A program made the position numbers and the translations under genes. This document shows positions 14,672 to 21,064 of a stretch of 24,423 bases of DNA, piece by piece. The notes beneath the pieces were generated by a model that was not told where the DNA came from, did not search any database, and saw only the letters and a program-made list of their open reading frames with translations. Every line of letters begins with the position of its first letter. The first letter of the stretch is position 1. The stretch is from JAHQVI01 sp964407075 (GTDB lineage Bacteria > Pseudomonadota > Alphaproteobacteria > Rhizobiales > Rhodomicrobiaceae), in assembly GCA_964407075.1 (NCBI GenBank), contig CAYOUE010000028.1, positions 1 through 24,423 on the forward strand, in the 5' to 3' direction.

Positions 14672-15901
14672 TCAAAGCAATGCTTCGACGAAATTTTCGA
14701 TGTCGAGGAGAAAAAGCCCCGCGCCGCCGATCATGAAATGCGAAACCGATGCGGCGAGCAGCGAATTTGTGCGCGCAAAGATCCAGCCCCAGAACACGCC
14801 GGGCAAAAAGGCGATCAGTGCGAATTCGATGCTGATATGCGCATGAGCGGCGGCGAAGACCAGATTTGACACCAGGATCGACCAGCAGCGTCTGCGCCAT
14901 TCCGGCCCCCTGAGAAAAGCGTAGAGCGGCGCCTGCACGCCGCAGCGCGCGACGAATTCCTGCACAGGCGTAAGTATCAGGTATAGGAATACCGCAAACC
15001 AGAACCAGGGTGAGGAGAGGCCGGCGGGCGGCCCGTCCCCGATGCGGACTTCGCCCAGCGCGAAGACGGGCATCCCCGAAAGTGACGGCGAGCCAAGAAT
15101 GACCGCCCATTTTGCGAGCGCAGCTATCGCGATGAAGGCAAGAGAAATCGCGCCCGAAAACAACAGAGCGTACCGCCAGTTGTGCAGGCTCAGCCCGAAA
15201 AAGGCGAGCGGGAACCCGCTCAGCGCGATTACGGGCATGAAGCACGCAGCGAAAATGACGATGATGAACGGGCTTAATGCGAAATTGACATTCAGATAGG
15301 ATTCGAAGCCTGGCAGCGCGCCGAGAGCGAGCGTATAGACCGAAAGCAGCGATAGCGACGCGATCACGATGCCGCCGACGGCGTTGCGGTAGCGCGAGAA
15401 CTCGGCTTCCTGCCGCAGGCTGTCCACCTTGTGATCGAGTGCGTCGCGCACATAGTTGGACAAAAGCCGGCGAAGCTCGACGATGACGATGTTGCGCACG
15501 CGGCGGCATTTCTTGTCGCGCCGGTACGGCTTCATGTCGAGAATGGCGATCGTGACCGGCATTCGCGTCTTGACGGTGACGGAAACCGGCTTGCCGTCCA
15601 GGACCGACATCGCCCCGAACAGATCGCCCCTGCTGCGGGATTCGATCTCATATTCGACCGGCTCGTGCGTCAGCGGAGAGCGCGCCTTCTTGCACAGCCC
15701 GACTTCGCCTTCAAAGATGATGAAGATCCGGTTCTGCGTATGATCTCCTTCGGCGATGATGATCTCGCCCTCGCCGTAGCTGACGAATTGCAGCATCCCC
15801 CAAAGCGTTTCGATCTGCCTTGCGGACAATTTCGAAAATAGCGGAATGTCCTTCAGGGAGATTCCGCCGCTTGCATCGATGCGTCCTGGCGCTGTCAGCA
15901 T
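14672..15901 (-). CDS. Cyclic-nucleotide-binding domain fused to a CPBP-family intramembrane protease
   Basis: A 409-residue two-domain protein. Residues about 15-135 look like a cNMP/CRP-type sensor domain: DIPLFSKLSARQIE, EIIIAEGDHTQNRIFIIFEGEVG and GDLFGAMSVLDGKPVSVTV, the phosphate-binding-cassette region. A basic linker (125-170) leads to a membrane part of about seven helices carrying the CPBP (Abi/Rce1-like glutamic protease) motifs: QEFVAR at 314-319 (EExxxR with Gln in the first place), FAAAH at 349-353 and SHFMIG at 387-392. Start 15901 has GAAGG upstream. Such proteins are thought to cleave or process substrates within the membrane. Gating by a nucleotide is inferred from the fusion. 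The loss of the first Glu may weaken catalysis. It converges with the RND operon, 15 bases away. Confidence 0.82.
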   Translation of the reverse strand: MLTAPGRIDASGGISLKDIPLFSKLSARQIETLWGMLQFVSYGEGEIIIAEGDHTQNRIFIIFEGEVGLCKKARSPLTHEPVEYEIESRSRGDLFGAMSVLDGKPVSVTVKTRMPVTIAILDMKPYRRDKKCRRVRNIVIVELRRLLSNYVRDALDHKVDSLRQEAEFSRYRNAVGGIVIASLSLLSVYTLALGALPGFESYLNVNFALSPFIIVIFAACFMPVIALSGFPLAFFGLSLHNWRYALLFSGAISLAFIAIAALAKWAVILGSPSLSGMPVFALGEVRIGDGPPAGLSSPWFWFAVFLYLILTPVQEFVARCGVQAPLYAFLRGPEWRRRCWSILVSNLVFAAAHAHISIEFALIAFLPGVFWGWIFARTNSLLAASVSHFMIGGAGLFLLDIENFVEALL

Positions 15902-16076
15902 GGCCTTCGAACCGTTTGCGAGCCTCCAATAAAACAAATGCCGGTTAAAGAAGTTTACAGCAGCGTGCCGATGACGCCGAAGTCGCTTCTCGGTTACCGT
16001 ATCGTGATCTGAAAGGCTGCTCGGGCCATGTCGGGCATAGCCTTGCCGGCGAAAAGCTGTGCGTAAATGAAACGAT

Positions 16077-16841
16077 CTACGCCACTTCGGGCAGGCTCTG
16101 CGGTTTCATCGCGCGCGGCGTCGCCAGTCCGCCGGCCGGTATGGGACGAAGTCTGGCGCGGGCTGGCGCGCGGCTCCCCTTGATCGGGGCATAGACGTGC
16201 TTTTGCGCTTCCACGATCGTCACCCCGGCAAAGCCTGGCCAGGCGACAAGCCCGATGCGCTCCCAGGCGATCGCCGTGTTCAGGACGATCTTGCGGTCGA
16301 TCGGCGGCATGAAGAGGCTCGCCGACCAGTCTTTCGCCTCGAACAGGCAATCGGCAAGCTGGCGTTCGAGCTGGCCGCGGCTGTAGGGGCGGCCGTAGCC
16401 GAATGGCGTGGAGTCGGAGCGCGCCCAGATACCCCGACGGTTCGGGGCCACAAGCAGTAAGCGGCCTTCCGGCGTCAGGACACGCCAGATCTCGCGCAGG
16501 ATGTGGCGGATGGCGGCGCTGTGTTCGAGGCAATGCACAGCAAGCACGCGATCCACCGAGGATGATGCAAGCGGCAGCGCGGTTTCGCTGGCGAGAAAGC
16601 TGCATGAGGGGTCTTCCCGCGGCCAGCGGACTGCGCCCTGATCGTCGGGCATACACAGCAGCTGGCGCTCGGCTTCCTGCCGGAACTGGCGCATGAACGG
16701 CGCTGCGTAACCGATCCCGAGCATGACGTCGCCGCGTACATTCGGCCACATCGTGCGCAAACGATGCGCGAGCAGACGGCGGGCGACCGCGCCCAGACGG
16801 CCTGCGTAGAACTGACTCAGTTCGCTGACATCGGGACGCAT
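16077..16841 (-). CDS. SAM-dependent class I methyltransferase, substrate unknown
   Basis: A 254-residue cytoplasmic methyltransferase-fold protein. The start at 16841 has GGGGAG eight bases upstream. Motif I is DVMLGIGYAAPFM near residues 38-50. The acidic-loop and motif IV region reads LPLASSSVDRVLAVHCLEHS, and IWRVLTPEGRLLLVAPN is motif V/VI, together typical of Methyltransf_11-type folds. The C-terminal 30 residues are basic and Pro-rich. It is divergent from gloB, separated by 118 bases, an arrangement I recall from other alphaproteobacteria, so it may belong to the same physiological unit. The substrate is unknown. UbiE/COQ5-like small-molecule methylation is possible but not shown. Confidence 0.8.
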   Translation of the reverse strand: MRPDVSELSQFYAGRLGAVARRLLAHRLRTMWPNVRGDVMLGIGYAAPFMRQFRQEAERQLLCMPDDQGAVRWPREDPSCSFLASETALPLASSSVDRVLAVHCLEHSAAIRHILREIWRVLTPEGRLLLVAPNRRGIWARSDSTPFGYGRPYSRGQLERQLADCLFEAKDWSASLFMPPIDRKIVLNTAIAWERIGLVAWPGFAGVTIVEAQKHVYAPIKGSRAPARARLRPIPAGGLATPRAMKPQSLPEVA

Positions 16842-16959
16842 GAGGCGCTCTCCCCTTCCGGAGCCTTGATTTTCAGGGGTATGGGCTCCGCGTCATTTAT
16901 GCTAGCAAAAGCATGAACGGGCAAACATCATTCATATGCAATTCCACCGGGAGGCAGCA

Positions 16960-17730
16960 ATGCCAAGTCCGACCATACATCAGTTTCCCTGCCGGTCCGA
17001 CAATTACGGCGTCCTCGTTCACGAGCCGGAAAGCGGCCTGACGGCGGCGATCGACACACCCGATCCGGGCCCGATCCGCGCGGCGCTTGCCGAACGCGGC
17101 TGGACGCTGACGCATATCCTTACCACGCACCATCACGCCGATCACACGGCCGGTCACGCCTCGCTGAAGGCGGAAACCGGCTGTGAAATCATCGCGCCGG
17201 AGAAGGAGGCAGACCGTATTCCGGGTGTGGATAGAACCGTCGGCGAAGGCGATGAATTCGACTTCGGCGGACGCCGCGTCAAGGTTTTCGAAACGCCGGG
17301 CCACACGGCCGGGCATGTCAGCTACTGGTTTCCAGATGACGGCGTCCTGTTCGTCGGCGACACGCTGTTCTCGCTCGGCTGCGGCCGCCTTTTCGAAGGC
17401 GATGGCCCCATGATGTGGACTTCGCTGCAGAAGATCATGGCGCTTCCTCCTGAGACGCTGATTTATTGCGGGCATGAGTACAGCCAGGCCAATGCGGCCT
17501 TCGCGCTTTCCGTGGAACCGGGGAACGCGGCTCTTCAGGAACGCTCGCGCGAAATCGCGGAACTGCGTGCCAAGGGATTGCCCACCTTGCCCGTCACTCT
17601 TGCGGCAGAGTTGTCACAGAATCCATTTTTACGTCCCGACAGCCCGGAAATTCAGGAACGTATCGGCATGACCGGCCACCCGCTCGCCACAATTTTCACC
17701 GAGCTTAGACGGCTGAAAGACGTGTTTTGA
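16960..17730 (+). CDS. gloB: Hydroxyacylglutathione hydrolase (glyoxalase II)
   Basis: A 256-residue metallo-beta-lactamase-fold hydrolase that splits S-lactoylglutathione to lactate and glutathione, the second step of methylglyoxal detoxification in the cytoplasm. The ATG at 16960 is preferred over 16936 because GGGAGG lies five bases upstream. The dinuclear metal signature THHHADH is at residues 56-62. Further ligands sit in the PGHTAGHVSYW and VGDTLFSLGCGRLFEG segments, and CGHEYSQAN is the glutathione-side motif. The C-terminal HAGH_C region (NPFLRPDSPEI) is complete. It diverges from the methyltransferase gene. Residues and length are all ordinary. Confidence 0.94.
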   Translation: MPSPTIHQFPCRSDNYGVLVHEPESGLTAAIDTPDPGPIRAALAERGWTLTHILTTHHHADHTAGHASLKAETGCEIIAPEKEADRIPGVDRTVGEGDEFDFGGRRVKVFETPGHTAGHVSYWFPDDGVLFVGDTLFSLGCGRLFEGDGPMMWTSLQKIMALPPETLIYCGHEYSQANAAFALSVEPGNAALQERSREIAELRAKGLPTLPVTLAAELSQNPFLRPDSPEIQERIGMTGHPLATIFTELRRLKDVF

Positions 17731-18073
17731 CAGTCCGTGAGAGAACTGCTTTTGTCATATTTCGGGAAGTTCCGGGTTTAGCTCCGGCTTGTGGATAACA
17801 GTCGGTCTTGGGCTAAGCAGTTGCGACGGTTGCTTCTTTGGCGTTTAATCAGAATGGTGAAAAGTGGCGATTCGTTCCGCCGCGACATCCGGTCTTCCAT
17901 ATCCGGACAACGATAATAATGAACGAAGGTGCATTCGCGGTGGTCTACCGGCTGAAAGTTAAATATTCAGCCATGACCTGAGAGGCCCGCGCAGGCGCCG
18001 TCAAAGTGGGTTGATGTTCCGGGCAAGCCGATGCGGCAATTGGCGGGCGCGGATTTAGCGGGGTTTGATTACA
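17731..18073. other. Intergenic region between gloB and the NYN-domain gene
   Basis: 343 bases without a convincing gene. It contains a single exact DnaA-box word (TGTGGATAA, 17790-17798), a short hairpin (17950-17972), and a 20-codon ATG frame (17919-17981) without a ribosome-binding site. The promoter of the NYN gene presumably lies here, but no clear -35/-10 pair was found. GGGG at 18059-18063 may help initiate at 18074. Confidence 0.4.
17950..17972. other. Short hairpin upstream of the NYN-domain gene
   Basis: GGCTGAA (17950-17956) and TTCAGCC (17966-17972) form a perfect 7-bp stem with a nine-base AT-rich loop. No T-tract follows, so it is not a clear terminator of gloB. It could be an operator or leader structure for the gene at 18074. 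Confidence 0.35.
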
Positions 18074-19849
18074 ATGCTTCCGGGAAACGCGGGCGTATGC
18101 TTATCCGCGCTCTTTATCGACTTCGATAATATATATTTATCTTTAAAGAACCGTAACGAGGAAGCGGCGTCCCGCTTTGCGCGTTACCCCTCGTTCTGGC
18201 TGCGTCAGGTCGTTTCCGGCGCTCTCATCCGCACCGATCATCCTTCCGAGCCCGTTCGCAGGAAAATTGCGATCGGACGGTGTTACGGCAATCCGATCCC
18301 CCGCCGCAGCGGGCGGGAAGGCGCGGGCGATCCGAGTTCCTTCGCCTATGTCCGCCACAGTTTCATGCGCGCCGGCCTGGAGGTCGTGGACTGTCCGCAT
18401 CTGACGTCACAGTTCAAGAACAGCTCCGACATCCGGATCGCCTGCGACGTGCGCGACTATATCGACCACGTCACTCATTTCGACGAGTTCATCATCCTGT
18501 CCGGCGATGCGGATTTCACGCCGGTGCTGCTGAGCCTGCGCTCGCACAACCGTCAGACCATCATCTACACCAACGATCATACCTCGCCCTATTACAAGGC
18601 GTTCTCGGACGGACGCATTCGTGAGGAGGATCTGATCCGCTGCCTGATGGAGTCGGACCTCGCGCTGCCTGACGATACTGCGCCCGGAGCCGCCGCACTG
18701 GGGCATTATCCTGCGGCGCAAACCGAGAGCGCCAAGCCGCCCTCCGCGCTTCCTGCCCGGCAGAGCGCTCCGGCGCTGACCGCCGGTCCGTCGCCCAAGC
18801 GCAGACCATCCAGCGGCTCCTCGGAAGCGGCGATTCAGTCGCTCATCGACGACTTCAAGGTTATCGGGGAGGAAATCCTCGATCTCGTTCAGGACGTGGT
18901 CGAGAATTCCGAGAAACCTGTGCCTCTCGCCTATCTTGCCGACCGTGCGCAGAAATCGCTCGGCCATCCCAAGACGATCGGAACGAACTGGGCCGGTTCG
19001 GGAGGCTTTCTGAACTTCCTTTCGCAGAACCTGCACAGCCATTTCAGGCTCACGGAAAAGCCGCCTCATTTCGTTTACGATCCGCAAAGGCACCGTCTGC
19101 GCGAAGATCTGAGGCCGACGCCGCGTCAGCTTCCCCCCCAGAACGAAACTCACACCGCAGGAAGCGCACCGCAGGAAGCAGCCGCGCTGAGCCGCGCCCA
19201 GCCCGAGGCCCGGCAGCAGGGCGCGGGGGGCGGCGGCAACACCAGCAGGCTCGCCGAACTGCAGCGGTCGATCACCCGGATCTACGAAGCCTGCCAGGCT
19301 CCACCGCTGCCGCCCAGCGAGTATCAGCTTCTGTTCACGCTTATCGCGTCGGAAGTTCGCGAAAACGGATTTGCGCCTAATCGCTCCGCGGATGCGGTCA
19401 TTACGCGGGCGGGCGCAGCGGGCCTCAAACTCTCTCCGCAGGAAGTCAATTTCGTCATCAACGCCGTAGACGAGATGGACCCCTGGCTTGAACATACCCG
19501 TTCGCCGGCTGCAATCGCCCGTGCCTATCGCGACTATGTGCTGGCGCGCTGTTCGCAGGTCGGGCTTGAACTGACGGATGACGAATATCAGCTCATCCAG
19601 GTCTGGTTCGGGGCCAGCCAGTGGACCGGGGCGGGCGAAGGCGGTCACGATCCGCAGTCGGGCGCGGCTGCGCAAGGCGGGCAGCGCGGTTACGGCCATG
19701 CCGAACTCGGTCTGCCCGCGCCAGGGTCGCCCGGCGGCAGCATCCCTCTGCCAAACGACTTCGGAAAAGTCCGGTCCGAACCGGAACGTGAAGACCAACC
19801 CGCCGAGAAAACCGCGAATTTGCGTTATTCTTATCTGAAGCATGGATGA
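18074..19849 (+). CDS. NYN-domain putative ribonuclease with LOTUS-like C-terminal modules
   Basis: A 591-residue protein. Residues about 10-195 form a NYN (PIN-like) domain: FIDFDNIYLSL with Asp16/Asp18, SSDIRIACDVRDYI with Asp119/Asp125, and IILSGDADFTPVLLSLR with Asp145/Asp147. These acids would bind Mg2+ for endonucleolytic RNA cleavage. A Pro/Ala-rich linker follows. Two helical/winged-helix segments come next, about 253-340 (VPLAYLADRAQKSLG.. then GGFLNFLSQNLHSHFRL, LOTUS/OST-HTH-like) and about 394-512. The tail is Gly-rich and disordered. Relatives of the LabA/limkain type pair NYN with OST-HTH domains and are thought to act on RNA. The ATG at 18074 is chosen over an in-frame TTG at 18065. 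It stands alone. The nuclease role is inferred from conserved acids; the RNA target is unknown. Confidence 0.82.
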   Translation: MLPGNAGVCLSALFIDFDNIYLSLKNRNEEAASRFARYPSFWLRQVVSGALIRTDHPSEPVRRKIAIGRCYGNPIPRRSGREGAGDPSSFAYVRHSFMRAGLEVVDCPHLTSQFKNSSDIRIACDVRDYIDHVTHFDEFIILSGDADFTPVLLSLRSHNRQTIIYTNDHTSPYYKAFSDGRIREEDLIRCLMESDLALPDDTAPGAAALGHYPAAQTESAKPPSALPARQSAPALTAGPSPKRRPSSGSSEAAIQSLIDDFKVIGEEILDLVQDVVENSEKPVPLAYLADRAQKSLGHPKTIGTNWAGSGGFLNFLSQNLHSHFRLTEKPPHFVYDPQRHRLREDLRPTPRQLPPQNETHTAGSAPQEAAALSRAQPEARQQGAGGGGNTSRLAELQRSITRIYEACQAPPLPPSEYQLLFTLIASEVRENGFAPNRSADAVITRAGAAGLKLSPQEVNFVINAVDEMDPWLEHTRSPAAIARAYRDYVLARCSQVGLELTDDEYQLIQVWFGASQWTGAGEGGHDPQSGAAAQGGQRGYGHAELGLPAPGSPGGSIPLPNDFGKVRSEPEREDQPAEKTANLRYSYLKHG

Positions 19850-19866
19850 CCCTGCCGCGCAGGCCT

Positions 19867-19889
19867 TGCCTCACCCTTGAAGTGAGGCA
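19867..19889. terminator. Hairpin between convergent NYN and DUF1289 genes
   Basis: TGCCTCAC (19867-19874) and GTGAGGCA (19882-19889) form a perfect 8-bp stem with a seven-base loop, 18 bases after the NYN stop and 17 bases beyond the DUF1289 stop on the other strand. It is well placed to end both transcripts, but neither side has a T-tract, so the terminator call is tentative. Confidence 0.4.
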
Positions 19890-19905
19890 GCGTCGCGCCC
19901 CGGGC

Positions 19906-20232
19906 TCAGGCTCCGCCGTCTCCGACAGGACAAGGTACGCCCTTCTTCCTGCATTTCCGCCGGTATTCGCGCATCCAGAAATCATGCGTGCCGATTTCGC
20001 GCGTTCTTTCGATGCACTCCTCTATCAGGGCGAGTCTTTCCCCTGCGGTCCTCGCCTTTTTCCACGCCTTCCTGTCTTTTGAAGCGCGCCCGCAGGCGAT
20101 ACAGACGCCGCGTTTGTCCTTGCAGATATCGATGCAGGGGGATGGTATCTTTTCGGGTTTGCTCAATTTCTGGTCTCGGTTTCGTGGTGCGCCCTGTCTG
20201 GCGCAGTCGTTTTCAATGCTGTAGATGAGCAT
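19906..20232 (-). CDS. DUF1289-family small cysteine protein
   Basis: A 108-residue protein. The core SPCIDICKDKRGVCIACGR (residues 31-49) with Cys33, Cys37, Cys44 and Cys47 is the DUF1289 signature (PCxxxC...CxxCGR), probably a metal or iron-sulfur site. The following KAWKKARTAGERLALIEECIERT is a typical helical second half. The C-terminus is very basic with two more cysteines. The family is common in proteobacteria and has no established function. The ATG at 20232 has no visible ribosome-binding site, and family members usually begin close to the Cys core, so the true start may be an internal TTG about 22 codons on (LSKPEK). It diverges from the NnrU gene. Confidence 0.8.
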   Translation of the reverse strand: MLIYSIENDCARQGAPRNRDQKLSKPEKIPSPCIDICKDKRGVCIACGRASKDRKAWKKARTAGERLALIEECIERTREIGTHDFWMREYRRKCRKKGVPCPVGDGGA

Positions 20233-20371
20233 GGAAAATGGAATTGAAAGACTTCAGATCAACCGGCGTTCGGCAGGAAGCGGCTGAACGCTGAAACATT
20301 GATCTTTTTTTTCGATGTTGGCGCAACTGTCAGCATTCATTTGAATGCGCACTGCGCGAGGAGGGAAGGCG

Positions 20372-21064
20372 ATGGAAATTCTTGCGTTGTCCGGTTTGCT
20401 GTTTCTTGTCATTCACTTCGTTCCGTCGACCCCATTGCGGCCAGCGGCTATCCGATCAATCGGCGAAAATGCCTATATAGCGATATTTTCGATCGCTTCG
20501 ATTGCGGCGATCTGGTGGTGGGTCGGGAATTTCAACGCCGCGGCCTATGGCGCGACGCTGTGGAGCTATCCCGCGTGGTGGCCCTGGGTGAAGGCTGCGC
20601 TGCTGCTCTTTGCCGCAGTGCTGCTGGTCGGCGCGTTCACCCAACCCAACCCCAGCGTTCCTAGGGGCGGCGCGCTTCTCGACCGGCCTGATCTCGGACA
20701 GGGCGTGTTCGCGATCACGCGGCATCCGGGCATGTGGGGTTTCGGCCTCTGGGCGATCGCGCATCTCGTCAGCCAGCCGAACTGGCGCGGTTTCTGGTTC
20801 TATGGCCTCTTTGCCGCAACGGCGATCGGAGGCGCGTGGCTTCAGGAAAAACGCAAGGCCGCCGAGCTAGGCGAGGGCTGGAAGCGCTTCGAGAGCAAGA
20901 CGTCGTTCGTTCCGTTCGCGGCGATTCTTGAAGGGCGTGCGAAATTCAGTCTCCGTGAGACCGGATGGTGGCGGATCGGCGTGGCCGTGCTGATCTGGGC
21001 GCTGCTGCTGCACCTGCATGTCTGGCTGTTCGGCGCGTCACCGCTGCCGGGACTGCGAGGCTAG
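20372..21064 (+). CDS. NnrU-family integral membrane protein
   Basis: A 230-residue membrane protein with about six hydrophobic segments. The ATG at 20372 has GGAGG/GGAAGG just upstream; an upstream in-frame ATG at 20345 precedes this site and is not preferred. Family marks are MEILALSGLLFLVIHFVPSTP at the N-terminus and ITRHPGMWGFGLWAIAHL at about residues 120-137, where HP and the nearby His may bind haem, as proposed for the related Z-ISO carotene isomerase. The name comes from nitric-oxide reductase clusters, but no nitrite or NO reductase gene is in the window, so a denitrification role is not supported here. It converges with the TRAP permease; the two stop codons share the tetranucleotide CTAG. 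Confidence 0.85.
   Translation: MEILALSGLLFLVIHFVPSTPLRPAAIRSIGENAYIAIFSIASIAAIWWWVGNFNAAAYGATLWSYPAWWPWVKAALLLFAAVLLVGAFTQPNPSVPRGGALLDRPDLGQGVFAITRHPGMWGFGLWAIAHLVSQPNWRGFWFYGLFAATAIGGAWLQEKRKAAELGEGWKRFESKTSFVPFAAILEGRAKFSLRETGWWRIGVAVLIWALLLHLHVWLFGASPLPGLRG

Noticed and set aside
15994..16749. Second open frame overlapping the methyltransferase gene on the same strand, extending to 15994
   Set aside because: The translation is Arg/Ala/Pro-rich low-complexity and lacks motifs, while the other frame has SAM-binding motifs and a good ribosome-binding site.
17790..17798. DnaA box as a sign of a replication origin
   Set aside because: Only one box, no AT-rich unwinding region and no origin-linked genes nearby.
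17919..17981. 20-codon ATG frame before the NYN gene
   Set aside because: There is no ribosome-binding site and no resemblance to a known leader peptide, and it spans the hairpin at 17950-17972.
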